NCBI GenBank assembly: GCA_027051165.1
Contig: JALTZZ010000090.1
Span: forward strand, 1-46,398
DNA: 46,398 bases
Reading direction: 5' to 3'
Source of the DNA: an archaeon
GTDB taxonomy: Archaea; Hydrothermarchaeota; Hydrothermarchaeia; JALTZZ01
The translations under genes were made by a program, and so were the position numbers. The notes beneath the pieces are model-generated. The model made no database searches. It saw nothing but the letters and a program-made list of their open reading frames with translations, and was not told the origin of the DNA. This document shows, in pieces, positions 13,198 through 23,552 of this stretch (position 1 is its first letter; every line of letters begins with the position of its first letter).

Positions 13198-15051
13198 ATG
13201 AAAAGATATAAATATTTCGTAGGTTTAATGTTTGTCTTTCTTGTTTTGGGAGTAGTTTCGGTATATGCAGCACCGCTGGACATTGAAATTATTGAGGTTT
13301 TTAATGTTATGGCAGAGATGAATGAGAGCTACGAAACAGAGTATACAATGAACATTACTGGATTTATAAATATAACAAACAGCGGTAGCGATGATTTAAG
13401 CGATATATGGCTTGCAGTTGATCTCGTAAACAATGCAAGCGGTCTTGTTCTATACCACAACGGAAGCTCATCTAACGTTTACATATACACCGATCCTGCG
13501 GTTGCTGAAGCTGCTACGGACAACGTTCTAAATACGACAAACGCAGATTACTTCGTGCATATACCGAGGCTCAACGTTGGCGAGACTGTAAGCCTATGGT
13601 TTGACGTTAACGATACCCTCTTCGAGGTTCCAATACTCGTTAAAGAGAGCTACAACCTTTCCAAGGTTCCGGCAAAGAAAATTGTAAGCTGGAGGGCGTA
13701 TATAAACGTAAGCAGAAATGAGAATGCTCTAAGTAGCGATGCGTGGGTATGGGTAAACGTAACCAAATATCTGAGCAACGACACGGCGAACTTTGGTTCA
13801 AGCAACTGGAGTTTCCTAAATCTAAGCGATCCTGTAAACGAGAGCGGAGATCCTCTTGAGTTCGTAATATGGGATGCACCTTACACGAGCGGAGCATATG
13901 ATGCTCTAAACGTTACGAACAGCACAAAAGGAATACCACTAACGCCAAGTGATCCGAATATGAACTTCAGCTTTGCAGTCTCTGCAAGAAGCGAGGTAGA
14001 AGCGAGAAGCAGCCTTGAGCCGTTTGGATTTGCGGTTGTATTCTTCGAGATAAATAAGAGCTTCAGCGGAACGAACGTTGTTGACGTCTTTGCAACTGGT
14101 CCTGCAGCGGTGCAGGCTATAAAAGAGGGACCAAACGAAACTCTCTGGTGGAACATGAGCGCAAACGTCAGCAACACTGCTATAGGTTTGGCATACGTGG
14201 TAACGAACCTAACGCTCTTCGCAGTAAACACTACTGCTGGTTTTCCGAACATGAACGAGGTTATTAAGTATGTTGACGAGTATCCAAACGTCGTGCTAAA
14301 TCCCGGACAGTATTATAATACAGGCAAATATTCCTTCCGCTCACCGATAGTTCCAGCGGTATGGGCTAACATGACGTTTAGACTTATAGAAGATCCGACT
14401 CTCGGCTGGCAGGTTGTGAACTACAGCGTGCACGAATACGATACAAGCTATGGAAGCAAGTATATTGTAGTAGAGAAGATACTCGTAATAGGGACATACA
14501 TAGTTAAGGTAACTAAGCATGTTGTTCCGCAGAGCGGGAACAACTACAGCGTATACCTTGTGGTTGAGAACATAGGTGGAGATACCTCGCCGGACCTCTG
14601 GGTATACGACATGCTGCCAAGGAACTTCACCGAGCTAAACTGGGACAACGATTGGACAGACGTTGGTGCTGACGGAAACTGGGTAAACAGGAGCGACATG
14701 TTTATAGAGAACATAACCACGAGCATAACCTTCGGGGACTACTACAAGGGATTTGCGTGGCACTTAAGACCGCTTGCAGCCGGTAGCAATGGAGACGGAA
14801 ACTATACAGACTACAGCGAGATAGCAAGTAATAAGAGCGTTGTAATATACTACGAGATAAGCGGAACTGGTGATTACAAGCTGAGCGAGGCGTTCATAGT
14901 AGGTATAGATCCAACTTTCTCAATGAACGTCCAGACGTCTCCGAAGATCACAATAGTAAGTGGTTCAGCAGCAAGAAGTTACGAAAGCTTGTTTGCAGCG
15001 CTTGCAGTAGCCATGCTTCTTGGTGCAGTTGTAGCGAGGAGCAGAAGGTAA
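13198..15051 (+). CDS. Exported cell-surface glycoprotein, possible S-layer protein
   Basis: This 617-aa protein has a cleavable-type signal peptide (about 1-24, ending Val-Tyr-Ala) and a Ser/Thr/Asn-rich ectodomain with very many N-x-S/T sequons. A C-terminal transmembrane helix (about 593-612) is followed by Arg-Ser-Arg-Arg. This is the common layout of archaeal surface-layer and membrane-anchored surface proteins. The ectodomain seems to be beta-rich and contains no cysteine that I can see, which fits a hot habitat but not disulfide stabilisation. The strong ribosome binding site and promoter suggest high expression, which together with sequons is the reason for proposing an S-layer role. 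No named family is recognised, so the function is inference. The ATG at 13198 is chosen because GGAGGT lies seven bases upstream. Confidence 0.65.
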   Translation: MKRYKYFVGLMFVFLVLGVVSVYAAPLDIEIIEVFNVMAEMNESYETEYTMNITGFINITNSGSDDLSDIWLAVDLVNNASGLVLYHNGSSSNVYIYTDPAVAEAATDNVLNTTNADYFVHIPRLNVGETVSLWFDVNDTLFEVPILVKESYNLSKVPAKKIVSWRAYINVSRNENALSSDAWVWVNVTKYLSNDTANFGSSNWSFLNLSDPVNESGDPLEFVIWDAPYTSGAYDALNVTNSTKGIPLTPSDPNMNFSFAVSARSEVEARSSLEPFGFAVVFFEINKSFSGTNVVDVFATGPAAVQAIKEGPNETLWWNMSANVSNTAIGLAYVVTNLTLFAVNTTAGFPNMNEVIKYVDEYPNVVLNPGQYYNTGKYSFRSPIVPAVWANMTFRLIEDPTLGWQVVNYSVHEYDTSYGSKYIVVEKILVIGTYIVKVTKHVVPQSGNNYSVYLVVENIGGDTSPDLWVYDMLPRNFTELNWDNDWTDVGADGNWVNRSDMFIENITTSITFGDYYKGFAWHLRPLAAGSNGDGNYTDYSEIASNKSVVIYYEISGTGDYKLSEAFIVGIDPTFSMNVQTSPKITIVSGSAARSYESLFAALAVAMLLGAVVARSRR

Positions 15052-15065
15052 CATTTATCTATAAC

Positions 15066-15079
15066 TTTTTTTAATTTTT
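15066..15079 (+). terminator. T-rich terminator after the surface glycoprotein gene
   Basis: TTTTTTTAATTTTT lies 15 bp after the stop codon and seven bases before the next ATG. It probably ends most transcription of the abundant upstream gene; the next operon may depend on read-through or a weak promoter here. Confidence 0.4.
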
Positions 15080-15085
15080 ACTAAC

Positions 15086-15790
15086 ATGAACACAGTGCTT
15101 GCAGCGATACTGGCAGTGTTGCTACTTGCCTTGGGAACTGCGAATGCACAGATAATAAAGGTTGAGGAAATATCGAATTTTGCCGTTGAAATCAGCATGA
15201 AGGGTGACGAGGTTCATGCAAAAAATGTTATAACAATAAAGAACCTTATAGACAAGCCCCTTGTTCCCGGTATAGGTGAAATAAGGCTGCAGAAGAAAGC
15301 CCCAAAGAAGCTTCTTGTTTTTCAGATACCATTTACAGAGGAGGTTTCTCCAGTAAAGATCAACAACTTAAGAGTATATACAGAAAATGGAAAGAAGATA
15401 AGTGCAAAAGTTGTGGAAAGAAAAGAATATACTGCCATAATATATGAAATATGGTATCCCATAGAGCCGAAGGGCGAGCTCACGTTTATAGTAGAATACT
15501 CATCCCCGGATCTCGTTGAGAGCGGGATATTCTTCAAGGAGATCTCAATTCCTATAGGAACAGATACAGATATAAGAAAGATTGATGTAAAGATCTCCAC
15601 AGACTTAAATACAGTATACAAAGATTTTCCGGAAACAGCAATACCAGCTGGCTCTCTTATATTCTACAACGCCGAGCTCTCTCCGATACCCCTACCAAAC
15701 ATAGGCGTTAGGTGGGCGAACATATTCTGGAGCATTCTGCTTTTGATCACAGCACTCGTATCTATTGCCATTGTTAAAAGAAAAAAATGA
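15086..15790 (+). CDS. Exported membrane-anchored protein of unknown function
   Basis: This 234-aa protein has a signal peptide (about 1-21, ending Ala-Asn-Ala), a beta-strand-rich ectodomain of about 185 residues, and a C-terminal transmembrane helix (about 211-229) followed by Lys-Arg-Lys-Lys. I recognise no family. The layout matches the neighbouring surface proteins. Phe-Ala-Val-Glu-Ile and Val-Ile-Thr-Ile-Lys-Asn-Leu near the N-terminus suggest an immunoglobulin-like or CARDB-like sandwich, but this is only a pattern. No cysteine is seen. There is no clear ribosome binding site before the ATG. Nine bases separate it from the 1779-aa gene, so it heads an operon of three surface proteins and a ParA ATPase. 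Confidence 0.65.
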   Translation: MNTVLAAILAVLLLALGTANAQIIKVEEISNFAVEISMKGDEVHAKNVITIKNLIDKPLVPGIGEIRLQKKAPKKLLVFQIPFTEEVSPVKINNLRVYTENGKKISAKVVERKEYTAIIYEIWYPIEPKGELTFIVEYSSPDLVESGIFFKEISIPIGTDTDIRKIDVKISTDLNTVYKDFPETAIPAGSLIFYNAELSPIPLPNIGVRWANIFWSILLLITALVSIAIVKRKK

Positions 15791-15799
15791 GGTTCTTTT

Positions 15800-18700
15800 A
15801 TGAACAGAATTTTCATACTATTAATGATATTAGCTTTATATCAATCTGACTTGGAGATGGAGAAGGATGTTTTCTTTCCCGGCGAGGATGTTGTGCTTAA
15901 AGCAGACTTTAAACCCAACGCATCGTATTTAAAAACGCCTATAGGAATTCTGCCTCTAAAATTTGAAGAAGCAAATGGAAGCTATATAGCGAGATATCCT
16001 TTAAAAAAAGATGTAGTTCTTGGGAAATACTACATAGTTGCTGATAGCATTAAAAAAGAATTCTTTGTTGACATGTATTCCGTTAACGTAAAAAGAAGGG
16101 GCAACGTTCTATACGGAGAGATAAAATTCTATGCAATCCAACCTAAAAAGATAGAATATGTTCTTATTCCGGAAAATATCTCCGGTTATGTGGATGTATA
16201 TAATAAAACATTTAAAATCAATGTAACTGATAAAACAGAGAAAATTTTGATAAAAATTTACAACAGATCGTGGGAGTTTAATGTTAAAACGATCAAAAAA
16301 GAAAAAATAAAGATTAGAAAAGTTTACTTCCCGGGAGAAGCTATAAGTATATCTCTCGGCTTTAAGCCCAAGAAATCCTTTATAGTAGATCCCCTAAACA
16401 ACAAGCACGAACTCTCTTTTGAAAGAAAGGATGATAAATACTTGGCGACATTTAATCTAAGTAAGGATATTGTTCTCGGAGAATACAAGCTAATCGTTGA
16501 TAATATAATAAAGAAGTTTTATGTTGATTTCTATGAGATAAATGCAAGTTATATAAATGGCAGAATAGTTGGAAATGTAGAGTATTACTTCAAAGAGCCA
16601 GAAAAAATATACTACGAAATAAATGGAAAAAAAGGATATGCGAAAATTGAAAATGGAAGATTCGAAATACCTATAAAGCTGAAGGCTGGAAACTATACAG
16701 CTGTATTAAAATGCGGAAACGCCGTGCAAACTCTGAAAATTTACCTTGAAAAATTCTCGGTAGACATAGCTATTAAGGGATTTAAAGCTGAAGTTTTAGC
16801 AAAACTCAACGAAAAACCGGTTAACGCAACAATTACAGTTTATTTAAATGGAAAAAGAATAAATAAAACAATTTTTCCTCTTGAAATTGAAGACAAAATA
16901 GAAATACATGCTATAGCTAAGTATAAAGATTATTTAGCCGAGAAAAAGAAAATTGTTAAGCTGAACGAACTTTTTAAAAACCTAAAAGAGGGCTTGCACA
17001 AGATTGATGGAGTGGATGTGTATAAGGGCGTTTACTTAGCCGTTGTCAACAGAAGCGTGCTCGCAGTATACGATAAAGATTTTATGCTGATAGAATACAA
17101 ACCTCCGCACTCAAAATATTTTAATGATTACTCAGCAGTTTTTACCTTTAAGGTTAATAAAACAAAGGAGAAAATTAAAATAAAAGCCAAATATAAGCTA
17201 AAGACGGAAAACGGATACATATATGGATATTTAAAAGGAAGGAAGATCTTTAGAATGAAAGTATATTTTGCCGATAGCTACGGTTTTGAAATAAAAACAA
17301 ATCTTAGTTTAAACAAAAGCACAATTTTAGCAGAAGCAGAGAAAAAACCAAAATATTTAATTATAAAATATGAAACATCGAGCTTCATAGAAAAGAAAAA
17401 GAAAATAAAGACAAAAATTTTAAAGAGTGATAGGGAAATTAAAATAGGGAAATTAAAGCTTTCTTTAGTCAACGGGATATTTAAAGATGTTCGTGTGGAA
17501 AAGTTTGGAGAATACGTTTTTATAAAGTTCAACATAACAAACGTAACGAGAGGGGCAGCTACAATACTCATAAATGCTGAAAACGTGAAATACGTCAAGT
17601 TTGATAACGGCTTTCCATACGTTTACAGCGAAACATACTCAGATAGCGGCATAACTGCTGTATATTTGCAAGATGGCGGTATTGGGGATGAGGACGGTGT
17701 TAAAAACGGTGTAATTGTTGATCCAGCTTTTATAATAGCTGGCAGAGTATACGAGGATGTTGAGCCCCTTGAATACAACTTTGGTGAAGACGTTCCCAAA
17801 GCTGGAGCTAAAGTGAGGCTTTTTAAAGATGATGGAAACTTGGTTTTAGATGCAAACGACAGCTTAAAGCTTGAAACATATACAAACGCTACTGGAGACT
17901 TTGTGTTTAAAATAGAGGCTAAGGAGTGGTGGAATTCAAGCTGGAGCTTAAGAAGAGCGATCATAATAACAAACACAAACAACAGAACGTTAATAAACTA
18001 TCCCGTGAAGATAATAGTTAACACTCAGGAGCTTATATCTCAAGGCAAGCTCAGAAGCGACTGCGGTGATATAAGGTTTGTTGATGCGAACAACAACCTT
18101 CTGGGCTACTGGATAAAGCCAAATACGTGCAACACAACTGCTACCGAGATATGGGTCAACGTTACAAGGATAGAGAACAACTCGGAAACGACGATATACA
18201 TGTATTACAACAACTCAAATGCAACCTCTTTAAGCGATCCTTGGGATGTATTCTACTTCTATGAGGACTTTGAAAACGGCTTGGGCAACTTCACTCCAGT
18301 AGATGGAAATACCGTAAACAACCTTTGGAGGTGGACGAACTACAGATTCTACGAGGGAAACTACAGTGCAGCGTTCAACGAGCCAGATGCTCCAGAGCCA
18401 GACTACTGTGTTGGAGGAGAGTATGTAGACCCATCTACTGGGCTGAATTACTGTGGATATCAGATCGGGTGGTTTTTCATTCCCACACCAGTTGACGGCT
18501 ACTTGATTTCGAGCAACTTCTATCTTGGAGAGGATGCATTTGTGTTCTGGTATGACTGGACCGAGACAGAGAAAACTGGGTGCACGTTTTATGCTGGAAC
18601 GCCGAGCGATCCTTACGATAACCTATACTTCGAAATATCCACAGATGGAGGAGCTACATGGAGCTTGGTGAAAAGGTGGGAGTGCACAAGTCAAAGTTGG

Positions 18701-21139
18701 GTTTTGAGGATGCTCAACCTCTCAAACTATACCTCACCAAACGCAAGGATAAGGTTTTACTTTGACAGTGTAGATCATATTGAGAACGACTACGAGGGCT
18801 GGTATATAGACAACGTCATAGTAAGGAAATACATACCCCCAGAGCCAACTGCAAGCGTTCAGGGAGAGGAAAGTATAGGTGAGCCCATAAACGGCACATA
18901 CTTTGTAGCTGTAGAGGCTGAGAGCGTTATACCTGAGAGATGGAACGGGTTGAAAGCCAAGCCTGAGCAGACATATGGAAGCAGCTTCCTTGAAAGCCTT
19001 TCTGTATATCCAGAGCTTGGGGGGAAAAATGCTCTTAGGGAAGACAACTGGACTGCTCTGGTTTATGAGCACTACGCAACTGTTAACGAGACGGAGCTGA
19101 GAAATGTAAGCGGCTTAGCCTTTGGATTTGCATTCAACATCGTTGTAAACAACCTCAGCTATGGGCAGGGATCGCTATATCAAGCTATAGAGAACTCAAA
19201 CGCCATAGACAAGCCAGTAAACATAACCTTTCTAATGCTCACAGAAAGAACTATAAACGTAACAAAAGAACTCAGGATAAAAAATCCGAACAGAAACATT
19301 GAAAACTACTCAATAGAGCTTGTAAGCGATCTGAACTACTCGCTTGTAATAATGGAGAGCAACACGAGCATTGCAGGCTTGAACTTCAGCAAGGGAGGAA
19401 TTAAAATAACAAGCTATACTGCGGAGAACGGCTCTCTGCCCCTTGGAGAGCGTTTTGTTAGGAGGATACTGATAAACAACTCTTTAAGCAATGAGCCCTT
19501 GATAGAGTATCAGATAAACTTTACAATAGACACACAGAACTTGATAGCACTTGGTAAGATGAGAAGCGATTGCGGCGATATACGATTCTACGACCCCATA
19601 GCTGAGGAGTGGCTCAGCTACTACATAAGCAATATAAGCACAGAATCGTGCAACACGACAAGCACGAGGATTTGGGTTAAGGTGCCCTACGTGGCTGCAC
19701 ACGGCTACAGAATTATCTACATGTATTACGGGAACCTGAGCTTAACTCCTCAGAGCTCGGGAGAAAGGACTTTTGAGTTTTTCGAGGACTGGGAGAGCGG
19801 ATTTAACACGAGTAAGTGGAGTAGGAGTGGAAGCGATCCAACACTATTCCCATACTGGAATGTGTCTACTGGTGTTGGAGCTGTTTTGCCACAGGAAGGA
19901 AGCTACATGCTTGCGAGCGAAAATTTACCTGAACTTGCTTGGGTAAAGGTGAACACAACCATAGCCTTGAGCACGGGTTCTGAGATTATTTTCTACTGGA
20001 GAAACGAGGGAAGTGGGGGCGGAACTGAACGCTTGGAGTTTATACTCAATGGAGCTGTTAAAGCATATCTAACTGGAAACACATCTTGGCTTCTGCACAA
20101 AGAAACGCTTGCTGCTGGAGAATACAGCTTGGCTTGGAAGAAGTCCACAAACTGGAATGCTTTGGGAACAAACAGAGGATACCTTGATCTTATAATTATA
20201 AGGAAGAAGGCAAGTATTGAACCAATAGTTAACGTGAGCGGTGAGCTTCCAGAGCCTGAGAAGCCGAGAAACATCGTTGTTAAGGATTTGTCTGCAGATG
20301 CAGTATATATTAAGGATGCTGATAAAGTAAGAGTTGAAAATTCTAAAATAAGCAGCATAGAAGTTTTATATTCAAACCTCAGCAGCTTTAAAGTTCTTGA
20401 GGCGGATTCTATTATGTTAAAAAATGTTTACAGCTCAAACTTTTCAAATATAAATACAACCCTGATACGTATAGAAAATTCTTCAGAAAACATGTTTAAC
20501 GAGATACTCTTTCTCTCAAACTATTCAACCCTTGTAAACTTCACTTACAGCGGTAATATAATTCTTAGAGGAGTAGATGCTCCTCCAAGCGATCCTGAGG
20601 GAGCTTTCAACATAGGAAAATACGTAAATATAACAAATACAAGCAGAGCATGGGTATTCATCAACTTTAGCTACGAAGATGGTGCTTTTAATGAAGAAAC
20701 TTTAAGCGTTTGGAAGTTCAACGGCTCTTGGTATAAAAGCGGGTGGAACGGCAGCAGAGTGCTCGATACCGATAGAAATATAGTAGGTGTAAATATAACT
20801 TATCCGGGTGGAATATTTGCACCTCTTGTATCTATTTACAGAAATATAGGTGCAAACATAAAAATTGGTTTCGAAGAGAACTACATAACCGCAATAATAA
20901 CTGTTAAAGCTTACCAAAAAACTAATTACAATGTTAAAATTTTCTGGATAAAACCAGAGAACATAACAATAGTATCGATGCTTGGCGACTACGATTCATA
21001 CTCCTCGCTTGGTAGCATTCATCGCTGGGAGTTTAGTGAGGTTTCGCCCTCGCTACCGAAGCATGTTTATATGAATTTAAGTGCCTCTGGCGAATACTCA
21101 CCGAGAAGAATACTTATTATAGGGGTTGATCCCCAATGA
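15800..21139 (+). CDS. Giant exported multidomain surface protein with two DUF2341 domains
   Basis: This 1779-aa protein starts with a short signal-like segment (about 1-16). Two Ig-like repeats follow, about 24-93 and 175-248, each beginning Phe-Phe/Tyr-Phe-Pro-Gly-Glu and ending Lys-Lys-x-Phe-x-Val-Asp. An SdrD/B-type strand pattern with Asp-Asp-Gly-Asn-Leu-Val-Leu-Asp-Ala-Asn-Asp lies at about 675-690. Two DUF2341 domains lie at about 710-820 and 1218-1330, both with Ser-Asp-Cys-Gly-Asp-Ile-Arg-Phe and Ile-Tyr-Met-Tyr-Tyr. Each is followed by a jelly-roll-like stretch (Phe-Glu-Asp-Trp-Glu-Ser-Gly type). A beta-helix-like region with short Asn/Ser repeats spans about 1490-1590. There is no C-terminal membrane helix, so it may be held by the next gene product. 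DUF2341 is often found in archaeal surface and adhesin proteins. Its stop overlaps the next ATG by four bases. Confidence 0.75.
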   Translation: MNRIFILLMILALYQSDLEMEKDVFFPGEDVVLKADFKPNASYLKTPIGILPLKFEEANGSYIARYPLKKDVVLGKYYIVADSIKKEFFVDMYSVNVKRRGNVLYGEIKFYAIQPKKIEYVLIPENISGYVDVYNKTFKINVTDKTEKILIKIYNRSWEFNVKTIKKEKIKIRKVYFPGEAISISLGFKPKKSFIVDPLNNKHELSFERKDDKYLATFNLSKDIVLGEYKLIVDNIIKKFYVDFYEINASYINGRIVGNVEYYFKEPEKIYYEINGKKGYAKIENGRFEIPIKLKAGNYTAVLKCGNAVQTLKIYLEKFSVDIAIKGFKAEVLAKLNEKPVNATITVYLNGKRINKTIFPLEIEDKIEIHAIAKYKDYLAEKKKIVKLNELFKNLKEGLHKIDGVDVYKGVYLAVVNRSVLAVYDKDFMLIEYKPPHSKYFNDYSAVFTFKVNKTKEKIKIKAKYKLKTENGYIYGYLKGRKIFRMKVYFADSYGFEIKTNLSLNKSTILAEAEKKPKYLIIKYETSSFIEKKKKIKTKILKSDREIKIGKLKLSLVNGIFKDVRVEKFGEYVFIKFNITNVTRGAATILINAENVKYVKFDNGFPYVYSETYSDSGITAVYLQDGGIGDEDGVKNGVIVDPAFIIAGRVYEDVEPLEYNFGEDVPKAGAKVRLFKDDGNLVLDANDSLKLETYTNATGDFVFKIEAKEWWNSSWSLRRAIIITNTNNRTLINYPVKIIVNTQELISQGKLRSDCGDIRFVDANNNLLGYWIKPNTCNTTATEIWVNVTRIENNSETTIYMYYNNSNATSLSDPWDVFYFYEDFENGLGNFTPVDGNTVNNLWRWTNYRFYEGNYSAAFNEPDAPEPDYCVGGEYVDPSTGLNYCGYQIGWFFIPTPVDGYLISSNFYLGEDAFVFWYDWTETEKTGCTFYAGTPSDPYDNLYFEISTDGGATWSLVKRWECTSQSWVLRMLNLSNYTSPNARIRFYFDSVDHIENDYEGWYIDNVIVRKYIPPEPTASVQGEESIGEPINGTYFVAVEAESVIPERWNGLKAKPEQTYGSSFLESLSVYPELGGKNALREDNWTALVYEHYATVNETELRNVSGLAFGFAFNIVVNNLSYGQGSLYQAIENSNAIDKPVNITFLMLTERTINVTKELRIKNPNRNIENYSIELVSDLNYSLVIMESNTSIAGLNFSKGGIKITSYTAENGSLPLGERFVRRILINNSLSNEPLIEYQINFTIDTQNLIALGKMRSDCGDIRFYDPIAEEWLSYYISNISTESCNTTSTRIWVKVPYVAAHGYRIIYMYYGNLSLTPQSSGERTFEFFEDWESGFNTSKWSRSGSDPTLFPYWNVSTGVGAVLPQEGSYMLASENLPELAWVKVNTTIALSTGSEIIFYWRNEGSGGGTERLEFILNGAVKAYLTGNTSWLLHKETLAAGEYSLAWKKSTNWNALGTNRGYLDLIIIRKKASIEPIVNVSGELPEPEKPRNIVVKDLSADAVYIKDADKVRVENSKISSIEVLYSNLSSFKVLEADSIMLKNVYSSNFSNINTTLIRIENSSENMFNEILFLSNYSTLVNFTYSGNIILRGVDAPPSDPEGAFNIGKYVNITNTSRAWVFINFSYEDGAFNEETLSVWKFNGSWYKSGWNGSRVLDTDRNIVGVNITYPGGIFAPLVSIYRNIGANIKIGFEENYITAIITVKAYQKTNYNVKIFWIKPENITIVSMLGDYDSYSSLGSIHRWEFSEVSPSLPKHVYMNLSASGEYSPRRILIIGVDPQ

Positions 21140-23526
21140 TGAGCTCAAGGAATAGCTTCGTGATATTATTCATCATTGCCCTACTGCTTAGCACGGCTTA
21201 TTCATTGAACTTAAGCGAATACAGGGCTGTTGTATTTTATTCCAATGGAACGCAGAAAGTTTATAAGGATGTTTTAATTGTTAACTCGAGCGAAAGCTAT
21301 GGAGCAAACATATCCTACATGAACAGAAGCTTTTATGTTCCTTCAAGCGGAGAATTTTCTTTCATACTTCCTAAGAATCCGTTTAATATAGCAGTTTTTT
21401 TAAAACCTGAAGGAGAAAGAATAGCATTTATAATACAGAACAACTACTCATACTTCCTTAATTTAAGCCTTAGAATGGAGGAAACAGCTGCAGTGCCGAC
21501 ATGCGGAAGCTTCTGCGTAAACGTCACACTGCAAAACAAAAGCATACTTGCAAACTTTTCCATACCTCCAAAATCATCTGGCGTGCTCTTTCTCTCAGAC
21601 GTCCGCACCATTGGCAATTCATACATGAAATTTAAGCTCTATTCGCTTGCAGAAGTAAACAGAACCGTTCCCATAAACGTCGTTGTAGAAAAGAGTGCCT
21701 TAGATAACAGAACCTATCGTGCAAAATTTCGCGTAATCAATATTGACAACGTGGATGCACTTGCGAAGATAAGGGCATGGTTCGTTGTAAACAACACAAA
21801 CCATCTGCTGTATAACGGCACAGCATTTATACCAGCAAAAAGCCACTGGGAAATTGTAAAAACTGTTGAAAGCTCAGAAGTTCCTGTTTTCTATTTATCC
21901 AGCAAGGCTTTTAACTCTTCTTATATAAAGGTTGCGGTTAAGCCCGCTTATCCAGACAACATAACAAATCCAACCGCATATATATATGGGGAAGCTCTCG
22001 TCATGACAAACATAACAGAAATGAAAAGAATAAGCATTATTTCATCTGTAGCAACTCCTAAGACTGTAAGGAGATACGAAACAGTAAACTTTATAATAGA
22101 TGTTAAAAATACTGGCTTTCTCAGCACAGATGTTACTCCAATAATAGAAATATACTTAGATGGCACGTTAATTAGAAAAATAGAACTTTCTTCGAGAATT
22201 CTCTCACCGGGGGAGAATATAACCATAATGACGAACTATATTGCCGACATACCTCCCGGCACGTATAGAGTTGTTTTTAAGATCTTATACGACAACAGAA
22301 CAAAGGCAGTTTATAAAGAGGGAACGCTTACAGTGTTTCCACCAAGAGCTGGGGAGGAGATAGGAAGAATATCTGAATTTGTGATAGAAACGGAGCATAT
22401 AAAATTTCTGATGTTTCCTGCACTGATAGAGGTTAGACCCGGAGAGACGAAGGTTGTTTCTTTTGAAATAGAAAACCCAACAAACGCCTATATAGGGAAC
22501 TTAAGACTAACGCTTGAGGGCTTGCCCGAGGAGTGGGTTACATACGAAAGGGAGAGGATATCGCTTAAACCTAAGGAAAGCTTGGGATTGGACTTAGTTA
22601 TAGAGGTTCCGTTAAGCGCGCTACCGGGAGACTATAAAGCGGTAATGAGATTAAACAATACAAGAGAAGAAGCGAAAGTCTTCTTTATTCTTAGAATAAA
22701 ACCATATCCGCCTAAATTAGAGAAACCAGCAGTTTTAAGGAATGTGTATCTTAGCATGAAGGAGGAAAAATCCATAGTTAGGGTTTTCGTAGAAAATACT
22801 GGGATAAAAGCCGATTTAATAGAGGTTTTGGAGGAGATTCCAAAAGATATAGCTGAAAATATAAAATATGTTACATTTAAGACTCCCGTTGAAATAATAG
22901 AAGAGGATCCGGTAATACTCTGGAGAATTAGAGATGCGGATCCCTTTGATGTTTATGTTCTGGACTACGAGGTTAAAGGTATAGAGGATAGATACGACCC
23001 ATACGTTTATTGGCCTATAAAACAGGTAAACGTTCTCTATGAAAAGTTAAAAGCACTGAAAAAATTAAGATTTAGAGGAATTACGGCTGCATACGCATAC
23101 CCTGGCGAGGAGTTTGAAGTTAAATTTAGGGTTGTCAATCCATCTCTTGAGGCACTAAATCTTACATTCACGATTAATATTCCAGAAAATTGGGAAATTT
23201 CGCCAAAAAGTATTACAAAACTTCTTCTTCCCGGATACACTGAAGAAGTAACATTTAAAATAACTCCAGCAGAAGATGCTGAGCCGGGAAGTTATACCGT
23301 ATCTATAAGAGCTATTCTCGGAAATGAGGAAATATCTCACCCAATGACCGTTGTCATTCTTGAAAAAAGAAACGTATTAAAGAAGCATTATAAGAAAATA
23401 ATACTTATACTTGGGGCATGCTTGGTAGCCTATCTCTCCTTAATTGCATATAGAAGGAGGAGAATTTATCGTAGGGAAATTGTTGATGCTGTGAAAAAAA
23501 TAAGAGAAAAAATGGAGGAAGAATAA
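21136..23526 (+). CDS. Membrane-anchored surface protein with CARDB/NEW3-like Ig domains
   Basis: This 796-aa protein has a signal peptide (about 1-23), a long extracellular part, a transmembrane helix (about 752-770), and a basic and helical cytosolic tail of about 25 residues (Arg-Arg-Arg-Arg-Ile-Tyr-Arg-Arg, then a Lys/Glu helix). A CARDB-like segment lies at about 305-405 (Val-Asn-Phe-Ile-Ile-Asp-Val-Lys-Asn-Thr-Gly). Two NEW3-like repeats lie at about 430-520 and 650-740, each with Pro-Gly-Glu and the ending Pro-Gly-x-Tyr. Gene overlap with the giant protein (ATGA) suggests the two are made together and may bind each other. The cytosolic tail faces the ParA encoded 26 bp downstream. The domain names are inference from pattern. 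Confidence 0.7.
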   Translation: MMSSRNSFVILFIIALLLSTAYSLNLSEYRAVVFYSNGTQKVYKDVLIVNSSESYGANISYMNRSFYVPSSGEFSFILPKNPFNIAVFLKPEGERIAFIIQNNYSYFLNLSLRMEETAAVPTCGSFCVNVTLQNKSILANFSIPPKSSGVLFLSDVRTIGNSYMKFKLYSLAEVNRTVPINVVVEKSALDNRTYRAKFRVINIDNVDALAKIRAWFVVNNTNHLLYNGTAFIPAKSHWEIVKTVESSEVPVFYLSSKAFNSSYIKVAVKPAYPDNITNPTAYIYGEALVMTNITEMKRISIISSVATPKTVRRYETVNFIIDVKNTGFLSTDVTPIIEIYLDGTLIRKIELSSRILSPGENITIMTNYIADIPPGTYRVVFKILYDNRTKAVYKEGTLTVFPPRAGEEIGRISEFVIETEHIKFLMFPALIEVRPGETKVVSFEIENPTNAYIGNLRLTLEGLPEEWVTYERERISLKPKESLGLDLVIEVPLSALPGDYKAVMRLNNTREEAKVFFILRIKPYPPKLEKPAVLRNVYLSMKEEKSIVRVFVENTGIKADLIEVLEEIPKDIAENIKYVTFKTPVEIIEEDPVILWRIRDADPFDVYVLDYEVKGIEDRYDPYVYWPIKQVNVLYEKLKALKKLRFRGITAAYAYPGEEFEVKFRVVNPSLEALNLTFTINIPENWEISPKSITKLLLPGYTEEVTFKITPAEDAEPGSYTVSIRAILGNEEISHPMTVVILEKRNVLKKHYKKIILILGACLVAYLSLIAYRRRRIYRREIVDAVKKIREKMEEE

Positions 23527-23552
23527 AAAGATGTAAAAAAGAGGCGTGACAG

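Noticed and set aside
17937-19800. Two DUF2341 stretches in the giant protein as a recent gene duplication or assembly error
   Set aside because: The copies differ at most positions, the reading frame is open throughout, and the domains are separated by distinct modules.
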